A stretch of 64,000 bases of DNA from Eutypa lata (lineage: Eukaryota > Ascomycota > Sordariomycetes > Xylariales > Diatrypaceae), in NCBI GenBank assembly GCA_022661535.1, contig JAKULF010000003.1:3720001-3784000 (forward strand), written 5' to 3'. Both the position numbers and the translations under genes were made by a program. The notes below the pieces were generated by a model. That model was not told where the DNA came from. It saw only the letters and a list, made by a program, of their open reading frames with translations, and did not search any database. Numbering within the stretch: the first letter of the stretch is position 1; the number at the start of each line of letters is the position of its first letter. Positions 12,167 through 25,021 of this stretch are shown piece by piece.

Positions 12167-13195
12167 ATGAAGGCTACTGAGAATATCACAATCAGAGGTA
12201 GAACCTCAGTCGATGACGAGGAACGTCTGCACCTCTTCGGCGAATTAACTACCCATCTTTCCAAAAGACCACGCGGAAATAGCCTTACTTTTAAGAGAGT
12301 GTATATCGTCATACTGCACACCATGATATTCCTTCTCGCCCTCTTAGCGTGGACTAGAGCTACTCCACTTACTACGAGCACCACATTGATACAAGGACGA
12401 ACATGGTGTGAGTTACTACTCCAAATCCAATCCCTCTCTTACAAAAACTAATATATCCTTTAGCTCCAGTTCATGAATTCATGCAATACGAAATAAACGG
12501 GGATCACGCCACAAACCATGCTCAGTACAGCGAATATTCAGGACCTCCCTCGGAAACGCAAGAACAGGCATGGGAAGAATTGATCAAACGTATGCATAGG
12601 GTTTCCCACCGCGGTTTCTTTTAACCGAATCTTAACTTGACTTCTAGCTGCTTATTTCAACGCAAGTCTCGATGAGTTTCAAAAAGCAAATGAGACCGTA
12701 CAGAATGCAGCTGAGTTGGTCCAGGGGGGATTCCTGGCTGCAATTGGGGTTTATCATGAACTTCATTGTCTGGTGAGAGCGCAATGTTTATTCTACGTAA
12801 TACAAGACCATTGGCAGAGAATGCTTACCAGATATGTGCCCTAGCGACAACTACGATTTTATTTATACAAAGACCGGTACTACCCCAATATCACAGAAGA
12901 TGAGGAAAGATATATACATGGACATCTTGGTATGAACTCACTTCCCAGCCCTCCGGGCAGTGATCAAGCAGATCTGACTTCGTAAGATCATTGCCTCGAG
13001 AGTCTCCGTATGACTATAATGTGCCATGGCAATCCTAGCGTCTACTCATTTGCCTGGGATAGGCCAAATACTACTAAGCCAGCGACAAAATCAAATTCAA
13101 GATCGGTCTGTGTGAAATGGAGTAGCATTGAAAGTTGGGGCTTAGCAAGGATGGTGTCAACCAACCCAAAGTTACGCCCACCCGTGGGCGGCTGA
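12167..13195 (+). CDS. UstYa-family (DUF3328) oxidase-like protein
   Basis: Member of the UstYa/DUF3328 family. Several members carry out oxidative cyclisation or chlorination-type tailoring of peptides in fungal RiPP and NRPS pathways such as ustiloxin and cyclochlorotine. Exons are 12167..12407, 12464..12589, 12648..12772, 12845..12929 and 12987..13195, giving 786 nt and 261 aa, a normal family length. A short cytoplasmic N-terminus is followed by one membrane helix at residues 45-62 (VYIVILHTMIFLLALLAW) and a lumenal domain. Both diagnostic HxxHC motifs are present: HELHC at 159-163, and HLDHC at 191-195, which is created by the splice between the last two exons. This is strong support for the model. 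Branch-site CTAAT lies before the second exon. Close neighbours are a secreted peptide gene, an FAD monooxygenase, an MFS pump and a P450. Confidence 0.93.
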
Positions 13196-14531
13196 GTCTC
13201 ACTCTAGGCATTCAGGCATATATCTTTGTGTGGGGTTTGCATTGGCAACATAGAGGATAATAGTAGAGTGTGCTAGGACTTTGGTTTCATTGGGCTGTTT
13301 TCTTCAAGTACCTAGGCAATTAAGATATACAACCACTCGAACTTGGACACGTGCAGTTGGTTATGAATTGTCATCAGGGTCGAACGTATTATATATCATT
13401 CGAAAGTATAAGTCAAGTGAGCCTCATATCGCTAGCCTTGTGAGTGAATGTCACACCGCATATTTCTGATACTTCCACCGTAGCCCACCTAATCTCTTGG
13501 CAACCGATGTGAGGTGAGCAGGTCAGGCTGAACTGCTCAGCCTTTTAACTATCCTATCTCTAGCAAGGCGACATTGAATAGTTCGTTTTATGTCAACTGC
13601 AACGACGTAATGATCGACTAGATCATGCAGCCGCGAAATAGAGTGTGACGTTGGGCGGTGGAAATACCTCTTTCGGCTATTGTTACTTTGAGCAGTTGTT
13701 GGAGTATAATGGATGGGCCGTAAGCGCCGCACTTAGTGTGGGGCCTCACAATTTCCAGGTCCAACAGCAGCACGTCGACATTACTTCCTCCAGCTCCGCC
13801 GCACTAATCTTTTGGTTTCTATAGGTTTATTATCTATAATGCACAACTGCGGCCAGGTAGTGTCCGTAGGTTGGCGCTTACACGTTTTGTGATTGAAGCA
13901 TAGATAAGGGAAGTTCTGCTGACGACCTACCAATTGTCGTGGTTTCATTGCAAGATAGTTATAAATAGAGGGTTCTGTGTTAGTCACTGTTTGGAGAACT
14001 TGATTACCTAGGTAGTTAATATGTGGTGTCATCTGCAGGTTGGTTGAACCAGCCAATCAAGTAAGGAGGATAGGATACAGGGGGGAGGTGGTGGAAATAT
14101 AGTGTTACTCTGTACCAAGTTATAAGTCAGTGTGGTTTATGCATATCGAAATAAGTAGCCAACAAGCCTTGCTGACAGACAGGCTGCCTTTTTATTGCTG
14201 CCTCGCCAATTCAATGAAAATTGTTTGATGAATGCAGTTTGAACAGGAGAGCAGCGAGCCCCCCCCCTTCGTCTGGCTTTTCTCCAAGGCACCGCGCTAG
14301 CCATCATTCCTGTTCTATCCTATATCATTCTAGCAATTATACGAACTAGGCTCTCAAACACTGCGGTTTAGAGGCACAACCTAATAGTAGCACCTTGCCG
14401 ATACGTGAGCACCTTTCATAAGCCAACTGGGGACTCCATATGAGGTCGCAGCCCACGGGTTATCGCCCTACTTAATAAATATAACTTGAAGTGCCCAACC
14501 TAACATCACCAACGCCTTGATTCTTTCAAAA
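13196..14531. other. Intergenic, no supported gene
   Basis: A 1.3-kb gap between the UstYa-like gene and the FAD monooxygenase. Minus frames at 13523-14056 show no domain or initiation support. A C-run near 14260 is the only simple-sequence feature. Confidence 0.5.
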
Positions 14532-15920
14532 ATGGCGGGATCTCGCCGCATTCGAGTCGCCATTATTGGCGGCGGTCTAGCCGGGGCGGCTTTAGCGAAC
14601 GCTCTCTTCCAAATTCAGCACCTAGACATCGAAGTCTACGAATCCGCGCCGGAATTCTCCGAGCGTGGTGCCGCAGTCGGCCTCACCAGCACTGCCCAGA
14701 AGAGCTTACAGAGAATTATCCCCTCTGCAAGCGAGACGCTCGGGAAAGCCGGGGCTGTCCCTATGAACTCGACACGGCTCGTCATAGTAAGTGCGATCGT
14801 TTGCAGTCTATTCCGTACCATCTTTATATAGCATTTTCTGAGAGAACCTTCAGGGTTCGGGACCGGAAGCCGGCGCGGTGATCTTTGACCTGGGGAATCG
14901 CGGAGATCCGGGACTCGTCGTTCACCGCGCTTCGCTGTTACGGGAACTACTCGCTCCACTGCCGGAAGAGGCCCTTCGGACTAGCAAGAAGCTTACCGCA
15001 ATTACTCCCAACGACGCGGGCGTGCAGATTGTCTTCGAGGATGGCACCACGGGCCAGTTTGATGCCGTTATTGGTGCAGACGGCATTTTCGGCAACGTCC
15101 GTCAGTATGTCCTGGGTGATGCAGCAGCCGCCGAGGCAAGTGCTGCTTCACCCGCGGGGTTTTGGGACTGTAGAAACCTGGTGCCTTATGAAAAGGCGAA
15201 ATCCGTACTTGGAGATGAATACTTCGAGAAGGATCGACAGTTCGGATGGGTTGGTGATAAGGCGTTCATAATGCACGACATCCTAGAGAACCGAAAAATG
15301 GTACAATGCGTTATATCAGCCATCGAAACAGATCCTCCCAAAGACAGGAAGCGTCGTCTTACCAGGGAAGGCTTGTTAGAAACACTAGGCAGTTGGCTCG
15401 ATGGCCCAATTGCCAGTGGCATGATAGACGTAAGGATGCTGATCGGTGTTACGCTGCTAGCCAACGACTGCTAACCGCTCAGCAGCTCATACTGGACCAA
15501 CCAGATCCTCATGGGTATTCCCAATGGGAACACAAGTTCACACCTACCTATGCCAATGGTCGCGTTTGCATTATCGGCGACGCAGCTCATGCAACCACAC
15601 CTTGGCAAGGGTTCGGTGCTGGCATGTCGATTGAGGATTCGATGGTCCTGGGCACCCTTTTCCGAAACATATCATCACCAAACGAGATTGATGCCGTCTT
15701 CATAGCGTTCGATGGAGTTAGGCGAGATCGGTGCCAGCAGATCATTCATTCGAGTACAGAGACAGGACAAATATTCTGCGGCCAAAATAAAGAGGTCGGC
15801 CTGAACTTGGACAAGTTCAGACAGGTACTAGGGTCTAGATGGGATTGCATTGATGCAATTGACCATGAGATTCATATGAAAGATGCTTTGTGTAAGCTTA
15901 GAGATATATTGACCAAATGA
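14532..15920 (+). CDS. FAD-dependent monooxygenase (salicylate hydroxylase-like)
   Basis: Class A flavoprotein hydroxylase using NAD(P)H and oxygen; substrate unknown, probably aromatic or pathway-specific. Exons are 14532..14786, 14854..15429 and 15483..15920, total 1269 nt, 422 aa, typical of the family. The ADP-binding Rossmann motif GGGLAGAALANAL starts at residue 13. The DG-type motif reads DAVIGADGIFGNVR. The second FAD motif GDAAHATTPWQGFGAG begins at residue 309. The start is the ATG at 14532 just before AGSRRIRVAIIGG. The last acceptor could also be three bases later (15486), dropping one Gln. Its neighbours suggest a tailoring role in the same pathway as the P450 and UstYa-like protein. 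A membrane anchor is not seen. Confidence 0.93.
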
Positions 15921-17957
15921 AGCGGTGAAAAACGAACCGTTTAAGGGAAAGACGAACTCTTGTTATTAGTTAACTATTTCCTATAGCCAATGGCACTTGA
16001 TTGAGTGGGGGTAACTGAGATTACCTCATCAGGTTTTGATAGCGCATCTGAATTTCCCTGTCTTCCATAGCTACTACAACCCGCAAAGCCCAGAACATCC
16101 CATACGATATACTAGTGTAGATAAACGTACAAGGTGCTACAACCGCCTAACTGCTGTCTATCTCAGTACCGCTACCTTTGAGTCTATTCACACTTCGTAG
16201 TGGCAGCAGCAGCAGCTAGGTGGCAGATGATTTTCAGCTGAATTAGCGAGACACAGGCCAAATAACAAAGGTCATTATGAATTCCCGTTGTCTATATACT
16301 TAAGAGTTCCCTATGATGATGTATTGATACTCAGCAACCTAGTCGAGGTAAACCATCGCCAAGATTATCAGCATTTTAATAGTGGGTAGGCCGGCTGAAC
16401 ACATCTCCTCGTCGTCGGCGCTGAAGCCTCATCCCCCTCACGTTTTTATAAAACCTCAGGAGGTAACTGCGGTACGTAACCACATTGCCGTGATGACCAA
16501 CAGGCATTATAACACGAGCTAGTTTTATTCCTTCCTGCCGTCAAACGTGATATACTTATGATGAATTGAGTGATCAAGTGGATGCCTTGGGTTTCCAGGT
16601 GTATAGATAATATGCAAATAGCACCAGGCGGCCATTTGCAACCCAGGTAATATAAAAGAGGAGAGCGTGTGAGGGCATAAGGTGTAGATCACGGGTCTAA
16701 GGTGAAGACTAATTGGGAAGCTTCGCTAACGATGCTCTGGCGAACTAGGTATGTAAAGAGGGTCTCCCCCCCCCCCCGAGTTGTATTGGGGCAGGCATCA
16801 ATCGTCGTACCTATCCCCCCTACGCTATATTCCGTCCCTTTCACTCCGTGACACACTATTGCCTGACAAAGACCACTCGTAACGAGTTTAGGAGACATTT
16901 GAGCGTGTTGAACACTCCTTGCCTACCAGTTGCAACCTTATAACATGAATAAATACATCTCCAAGCTCCAAGATCAAATTTAACATCATCTAGGAGTGCC
17001 TTAGACTACCTATACAGTCAAGGAATTCTCTAGATATGCCAAGAGCACACATACTATAGGAACGCATCATGACACGACGTTACGTACACCCACCTTATTT
17101 AGCACTAGATGTCGTACTTTTCGGTTTCATAGATATGAACTGCCAACCATGTCTACGAAGTCATCTTTCCGCCGGTAATAGTCTATGCTTGATCAGCTCC
17201 ATACAGAAACTGCGGAAGCAAATTGCGAGACGAGAAATGAGTTCATAGTCAGCTACCTCATATTACCGATCAAAAAAGTGTCTAGTTATAACTGCAGCTG
17301 AACGTACTGACCATTTTGTGGAATGAACACTTAATGATGGCTACGAAAAGAGCATTGACTATGACGAGATATCTTAGAGGCACAACTACGACACGGGAGC
17401 AAAACGCAGGAAAAACGGACGTAACAAGAAAAAATTGTTCATAATGTACTATCATACAGGACTAGGTGCAATGATCTCCGAGCTTCCAAATATTAAGAGG
17501 ATGTCGGGTATCATCCGGCTGACACATTTTCGTCGAAATGGTGTCAAAGCAAAGCACACCCTCGATTCATGTTTTGCTCCACCCAATACCCTTACATGAA
17601 AAACGCATCATGATGAAAATCCCACTCCGCCAGTTTTCTATGACAATAATGATAATCGGATATCGGTGTTTTGTGAGGATGTGATGGCAAATGATTAGAC
17701 AGGTAACAAGTAGCGTAAAGGGCTAAGCCATACTTGGCATGCCGTACGACACAAGCCACGATTCTAGTTCGTAGACCGCTAAGGGTCGGTGCCACTAGAA
17801 GAGACTGGCTCCGAGGAAGCTTAAACCATTACCCGGAGTGGTTGTGGTTATAGAGTGATGCACTACCTTCCAAAGCCATCGGTTGAAAGTAAGACGGCAA
17901 CGGTTGAAGGTAGGTTGGCACGTACACAGGGTGAGGAACAAAGGGTACCGGCCTCAC
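15921..17957. other. Intergenic between convergent genes
   Basis: About 2 kb between the convergent FAD monooxygenase and clathrin heavy chain genes. It contains a 12-C homopolymer at 16766-16777 and no supported gene. The right end should hold the clathrin 3' UTR. This gap marks the switch from metabolite-type to housekeeping genes. Confidence 0.5.
16766..16777. repeat. Homopolymer C12
   Basis: Run of 12 C on the plus strand. It is prone to slippage and sequencing error. Confidence 0.9.
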
Positions 17958-20900
17958 CTAGAAGCCAAAGCCAGTAGGCTGAGGCGCGAAGCCGTTGGTC
18001 TGTCCGAATGGGGCAGGGGATGCATTTCCAGGACCGGCCGTAATCATGAGACGGTTACCCCCAAGAATGGGCGTGTCATCTTCATGCTTCTCTTGTGCCG
18101 CCTCCTTAGTCTTCCGAGCTTCGTTGTCCGCCTTGAGAGTAGCAATTTCTTTAGTCTGCTGGCAGAGCAGATTGATCATGTACGGCATCGTGAAGTCGTT
18201 AAGACCGTGGCGCCAAGAGATCTCGAGGATGAGGTCTGGTCGAACAAGGTCGTAGCATGCGTATAGCATGCCAACATAGCACTCTCGGTTACCAATGTCG
18301 ACGAACTGTATGGAGTTGTTAGCATATGAAACATAAGTAAAACAGAACAGTGACTTACGTAGCGGAGTAGATCCTCCACAACCTCGGCCTTTCCAGACAT
18401 AGCGGCCGTCTCGATAGCGTCTTTGGAAAGCTTGTCTTGTTTTGACAAGGCAATCGACTTCTCCCACCTCTTGTTCTTGCGATAGATATTAGCTGCAATT
18501 TGGCGGAAAAAGACGAGCTCGTGCTTTTCGAGGCGGCTAGCTAGGTCAACAGGGTCGTAGTTGTCGTGATTCTCAACAGAGTCTCGCAGAGTCTTATAAT
18601 CCTCTTCCTCAATGAGGAGATCGTTGATGGCATCGTTGACCGTCCGCTTGTTTTGAGGCTGGACATTAAGTAGGAAGGGTTTGATTAAGGGAAGGTTGTC
18701 GGACTTCTGGAACATACGGACAACCCGATTTACGTCGATACGGGCAGTCAGGACTTGCAGAAGATCGGTGAGCAGAGATGGGTGCTGCTCGAGATAGAAG
18801 TTGATTGCACGGTAGTATATCTCCAAGTTGGCAACCTTAATGACGATATCCTTGAATTGCTGGTGCTCCCAAGAATTCTGGGCGTGTTCCATAACGGCGA
18901 GGGCAGCATTGTCAAACTCATCGTAGTGGTAGTAGCAAAATACCAGCTCAGGCCACAAGTTAGCTTCTTCGCAAGCGCGGATCAGCTTGGGCATGTTCAT
19001 TCTGCTCCAGAACAACTTAATATGTTCCATCAACCTCTCAGGGTGGTATCTGGCGAGCGCAATGCCTAGCTCAGTGAACATTCCCATGTGGGCACGCTCC
19101 AGGCCGAGACCCTGCTCAAGAAGGTCGATTAGTTCATCGAAGTATCCTTCCGACTCATATTGCTTCACCAGTGCCTGCAGTTGTTCGGCATCTACGATTA
19201 GGTTGAGACCACAGATCTTGGCAAGGCGGAACTCCTTCTTGGCAACACAGGCACCGTGAACTTCCTTCCATACTCTAATGTTGTTCGCTTTGCGTGCACA
19301 CTCGACGGCAGCCTGGTAGTCCTCTAAGTGAACAAGGGTAGTAGCTAGCTTAGCCCAGTTGGAAATACTTGTGTAGAATATCTTGGCAGCTTGGTATAGA
19401 CCCTCGTCCGCGGCCTTGTCACCAGATTCTTCTACATTGGCAACGTTTGTAGCACGGAGGAAATCCTCCAACTCCGGGAGTTGATCGAGCCTGGCGAAGC
19501 AGAAGGCCAGAGCAGTGTCGATTGGAGGCTCTCGGAGAGACTTCCGCGCCATCCGAAGATACTTAATAAGATCTTCATCTTTGCCAGCATGGGTGGCAAC
19601 TTCAATCACCTCAGCGTAGTTGCGAGGGTCACCAGCCTTAATGTATGATTCAATCGCATTTGGTATCTGGAGACCGTCAAGCTGGGCCTTGGCTACCTTA
19701 CTCCAGACCTCAGGCAGATCGACATCCTCGGCGAAGCTGTTAGCTCGGTCGATACTAACTATGTGCTCAACCAGAATATTGACTGCTGCGAGTTTATTGC
19801 CGACCTTCTTGTAGATCTCAAGCGCCTCCTCGAAAAGACCAACATCGATACAAAGCTGTGCACAGTCATCGGGGTTGAAAGCGTCCAATTTGTGGATATA
19901 ATCCATAACTCTAGCCTTATCAGCCCTGGCCGCAGTGAGGATTAGGAGATTCTGCAAGCTGGGGTTATCGTTGAAAGGCGAAGGCTCCAGCATGATCTTC
20001 TCCAGGAGCTCAATGAGCTCGCCAGGAAGATCGTTTTGCAAGAAAGCAGCGACAGCCTCGGAGACTTTGGTAGGATCGGTGCATTCGGGAACAGCAGTTG
20101 CGACCACCTGGTCGATGACGGAGCGGCGGTGAATGTTATTCTCGCTAAGAACAAAATTCCAAAGATCACGATCGGCGCGCTCCAAGAGGTACCGGGCTTG
20201 AGCTCGGTACATCGAATTCTCGTTGGTGATGCTGACTAGCTCAAGATCGTTCTGGCCCTTCTGATATGCGATATAGGCGAGATTGGGATCACGCTTCTCG
20301 CAGTATTTACCAACACTCAAGGTGTCGTACTGATCGTTCTCCTTCAAGAACTTCTCCGGGTTGTTGTTCGAGTCGATGTAGATCTTTGCCAGTGCATTGT
20401 AAACTGCCTGCTGCTGGTTTCCAGAGGCTAGAGTAGCCTCCAGGAAGGGCAGCAGAAGCTTCAGTCTATTGCGCGACTCTACCTCGCTAACGAGGTTTTC
20501 GATGGGGATCGAAGAAGCCTGTACTGTGGACAGCAGGTTCTTGATGACTTGCTCATCACAATCGACATCAAGTAGGCCGCCAATGACCTCGGGGGTTCTG
20601 CTGGGATTGACACGCTGAACGTATGTCTCGATGGCGTTAAACTTCTGGTTTTGGTAGAGATACAGGATCAAATCGTGGACAAAGTTGTATTTATCGCACA
20701 CGATGATCAGGGGCAGCATTTCCGGCAGTCTTGCCTCCTTCAAGAAATTCTTGACCTTCTCTGGGTTATAGTAATTGCTATCCCTGCAGATTCTCTCGAC
20801 TTCGTTAAGCTGTCCTGTTTTAGTGGCCGCTTCGATGTACTTGAAGTGAACATCGGCATCTTGCGATAGGTTGACAATACTACCAAGATAATAGAATAGA

Positions 20901-23210
20901 CCCTCTGACGTCTTGTACTTCTCAAAGAGGTCAATCAGTCGAACCGGGCCCAGCAAGTCAGAGTACTTCGTCGCCACCTGAACAACGGTCTGTAGGTTTT
21001 GGCGAATGTTGGTCTTCATCATGGCGTCAAGACAGTCAAAGGATTGGTCGACGGAGAGCTGTCCGAAGAAACCGATGAGCCATTCTGGGTTATAATTGGG
21101 CGTACCAGGAATGGTAACAACAACCCGCTTGACAGCCTCGGGGTCCTCATAGAGCTCAAGTGCCCTTTGCAACAAGCCGGCATGTTCGCACATGCCAGCA
21201 ATACGCTGCTTGTCGAACTGGGTAAACATTTGGTTGCTCAAAATGGCCTCTGCAACCTGGGGGGCGTTGAGCAGGTTCATTTCTAAGAGACGAGTCTGCA
21301 ATGGCGCGTGCTCAGGTTGGTTGTCCTTTAGCACCTCGAGCAGAAAAGCCGTAGCTTGTTGAACAAGTCCCTGACCTTGGAATACATCGACAACCCGCGA
21401 AAATTCGACGAGAGAACCACCTTCGTTGTTAGCAAGCAGGCCAGCGAATTCGGCACCTCTTTCCGGATTGGTCCGGACGATAGCTTGCAACAGAGAGATC
21501 CAATCAGGCTTGTAACCAGTTTGAGTAGCAAACGGTATGATCTTCTCGTATTGTCCCAGCTCCGCGAGGGCTGGAATAACCTTGTGTGCCACGTTGGCCT
21601 TCATATAGACGGCCAGAGCCAAACTAAGGTCGTGGGATCGAACAAGGTCACCAAGCTCTTCGCAGAAGTCGAGCTTGCCCTCTTTTAACCATTTCTCTAA
21701 GAGGTGCTTACGTCCCTGGGCCAAGACAGGAGTAGCGAGCTCTAGGGTCTCCGTCTTGTTGAGAGGGGTGTTCTTATCCAGAAGCATGCCAAAATACTGC
21801 AAGATAACCGACATCTTCCCTGGCTCCTGCGGAATACTCTTGAACTTGTGGATCGTATCGGTCGTTCGGAGGAATCCTCTAGGGGAGTTGGCGGCAACCC
21901 GAGCTGCACCTTCGTAGTTCCCAGAATTCAAAAGCTGTTCAAATTGTCGACCATACAGCTCATCGGCACCGGGGAGACCAGCTCGGGACGCCATCTTGAC
22001 GGCCATGTCGGTGTTGGCAGGATTCTGGAGGAGGTACGGGATCATAGTACTATCGTCCACCGAGACATATAGGACTTGGCCTTTGCGGTTGATACTCACA
22101 ATGCCGGCTGACTCGGTATCGTTGCAGGTGGTGAAGATGGTCTCACTCGAGATGCGGTTCATGAAGATGCACGACCCAGTTTCCAAATCGTAAAGGTGAA
22201 TGAAGCCGTACTTAGTCGCCATATAGATGACACCGTACTTCTGAGAGACTTGCATCGCGACAGGGAAATCGTTGGTGGCTTCCGGAGGGAAGAAGATATC
22301 TACGGCCTTCTTCTGGAAAGGTGCGTTCGCTTCCGGGTGGTCGATCTCAACAATGTGCAACTTGCCACCAGTAGGGGTTCGAACGGCAAAGGTGAAGACC
22401 TTGGTATCAGAGGGTTGGCCCTCTATTCTCATAGTACCAAACGTAGCAGCATGTCCCTCGATAGCCTGGCTGATTCCTCGGTCTCGAGAGTATAGCTGCA
22501 GGCTTCCGACAACACGGCCCTGTTGCTGAGAGATACCAACAACTACCATCCACTTACCATCACTGTTAATCCGATAGTTGATGATTTGGCAGCCCTAAAC
22601 ACGAACGAGTCAGCAAATTGGACTGTATAGCATTGCGCCAGTCACCTTAGAAGGATCGGAAGTGTACATACATTAAGATTCGCATTGCGTTTGAAGACCT
22701 CGACAGGCTGGGCTTGGGTTGAGTCGAAGATATCCCAGTGGTAAACAGCCGTATCTGTAACCAAACCGAGAGTAGCCTCGCTTATCCACTTCCAGAAAAC
22801 GACGTCCTCGTTCATAGTAGCCGACTTCAACTTCTGCTTCTTCTCGAGGTCGAAGATCTGTAGCGTTCTTGCTTGGGCGCGGAGGGCGATGACTTGTTTT
22901 GTCCAGTGCATGATGGCACTATCGGCCTTGATAGGACGGCGGGTAACATTGTTGCCGTTCTTTAGATCCACAATGATGACTTCGGGTTGGGCTTGTTCGC
23001 TCTTCTTTTCTCTTATGCAGATGAATTGGTCCGACTCGAGTGTCTGATGGCATGAAATAATAGTTAGTACAGAGTCTATGGGAAGGTATGTGACAAGAAT
23101 GCGAAATTATGAGAGTTGCATACGCATGAGTTGAATCCAATAGCAGAGCCTTCAACACCAATGCTGCTAAGCTGCAGCAGCTCCTTGAACTTGATCGGTA
23201 GAGGTGCCAT
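17958..23210 (-). CDS. CHC1: Clathrin heavy chain
   Basis: Structural leg of the clathrin triskelion, coating endocytic and trans-Golgi vesicles. Exons on the minus strand are 23210..23124, 23043..22672, 22594..18359 and 18305..17958; 5043 nt, 1680 aa, matching the family length of about 1675. The N-terminus MAPLPIKFKELLQLSSIGVE opens the seven-bladed propeller that binds adaptor clathrin boxes (to about residue 330). Repeated CHC alpha-zigzag modules fill the long exon. The C-terminal helix (QTKEIATLKADNEARKTKEA) belongs to the trimerisation and light-chain region. The tail keeps RLMITAGPG, equivalent to the animal QLMLT region bound by Hsc70. All introns are canonical GT-AG. The gene is flanked by a long non-coding region at its 5' side. 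Confidence 0.98.
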
Positions 23211-23320
23211 TGCTGCAAGCTCACATGGATGTCATCCAAAGGTTGTTGAGGAAGAAAACTGGTCGTCTTGAATGGATGATGGGTGATTAATTCGCACCGC
23301 GGCGCAGCTGCAGTTAGACC

Positions 23321-23346
23321 GTCGTGTCGTGTCGTGTCGTGTTGTC
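23321..23346. repeat. Short (GTCGT)n tandem repeat
   Basis: About five copies of a GTCGT pentamer, about 110 bp upstream of the clathrin start codon, so within its leader or promoter. Confidence 0.8.
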
Positions 23347-23767
23347 AAGCCGAGCAAGACACGTAAGAAAGGGATATCTTAAGTATTTCGGAATGTATAC
23401 AGGAAGGGAAAGGTATTATTTGGGTAGGTCGATGGTGAATGTAGGTAAACTGAAGAGAAGAGACCTTCGGAATTACGTAGTGTCCACCTTCCTCGAAATG
23501 GGGAATGATCGTGACGAAAGACAAAAAAGCGCGTTTGAAAGGACCTCAATTGTGGCAGGGTTGAGGTAAGAGCGCGCTGCAGCTCTTAAAAATGAGTTGT
23601 TGATGTGTAGTGTACAATACGGGTTGATGTAGAGGCGGATAGGAAAGAAGGTTGAAAGGTGATTGAATTGTTAGTGTAAGAAAAACTAAGTGAATTGTTC
23701 AGGAGGAAATAATATTAACTGAACGTGCAAGGCTTCCTAGATTTTGGGTTTACCTGTTCGCAAAGCT

Positions 23768-23803
23768 GCTGGCTGGTTGGCTGTCTGGCTGTCTGGCTGT
23801 CAA
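23768..23803. repeat. Imperfect (GGCTGTCT)n repeat
   Basis: Four to five imperfect copies of an octamer of the type GGCTGTCT in the clathrin upstream region. Confidence 0.75.
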
Positions 23804-25021
23804 GCTTGGCAAGGGGAAACTGGAGAACTAAGCATCAAAAGCACAGACCACTGTATTTATTACGTACCTTGAAATTTAAGTGGTAACTTGGTGACTTGGA
23901 AATGCCCTACATGTATGAAGTAGTTACGTGTACTTTATTTCCGTACTCTGTCTCGTACCTCAGGCAGGTATCGATTACGAATCTTCTTCATGGCCTTCTG
24001 CCTCTTTTAATTAAATTGGTAGGTACGAAGTACGAAGTACGTATGTAGGTACCTACCCAAATAATACGAAGATCCATATGCACGTGAGGTACCAAGATAC
24101 AGATAGTTAGCACTGCATTTTCTTATCATAGCAACTTCACATAGCAAAATTCCTATTTATTCTGCAGAAGGTACCCCATTTGCGATTTGCCGATTTGTAA
24201 TGATGCTTGAAATGGTGTAAGGACGATTGATGTAACATCAGTTTATACTGTAAACATTGGAAAAACTTCCGACTCTAATAATAACCCTGTCCAGCCTCAT
24301 CTAGCTATTCTAGATGCTCTATGCTGATCGACAGTCTCAGTCATATTGCAGGAATAAATACTTCGTACCTATGCTCCTAAAGCGACAGCGGGCTGACAAC
24401 TAAAGATCGCGACGTTCGCTTACCTTAGTAGTCCCAAGCATACTATGTTCATGATGCCAATATACCTATCTGATCACTTGGATATGCCCCTAACTACATA
24501 GGTACAGTCAAAATATGTTGCGATGTACGCTCAATCATTGCGACCCTTCTCACGGTCCCCGGGAGGAGAGAAGCACCGCACCCAAGATTGTTCGTTAGTC
24601 GTTCTCCATTCTGTTCGAGAACTTCAGTGGTCTTGGGCAATCGCCCAGAAGAGGATACCTCGCACCAAATAATCGCGTCTCGAGAATGTTGTTATTTTGC
24701 GTTGTTCATAAATGTAGAGAAAAGAGGAAAAGAAAATTTCTTGGAAGCTCGCGCTGGGAAATTTTATTCAATAGCAGGACCGAAGACCCACACTGTGTAT
24801 ATCCATAAGTACTGTGCATTGACACGGTACGTCATAGTTTAGAGCCGAATAAGGAGTGGATTTGTTACGTACCTCTAGTTAGAGCTCTCGGATTCGAGGA
24901 GCGATATCGTGGGATTTCGTCTTTGATAATGTCCCTCACCTTGACTTCTGTTTTAATGGTATAGCAAAAATCGCTCCAAAATTTCATTTGTTTTTATTCT
25001 ACGTATAACCCAAATTCAGCT

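Larger units (their letters stand above)
23211..25021. other. Intergenic (divergent promoters)
   Basis: 1.8 kb between the divergent clathrin and mitochondrial DUF1640 genes. It carries two short tandem repeats (listed separately) and many TACGTA/GGTACC-like words near 24030-24090. No supported gene: the plus frames at 23324 and 24588 lack domains. Confidence 0.55.

Noticed and set aside
18755..22529. Many plus-strand open frames opposite clathrin heavy chain
   Set aside because: They are antisense shadows of the long conserved coding exon; none has independent support.
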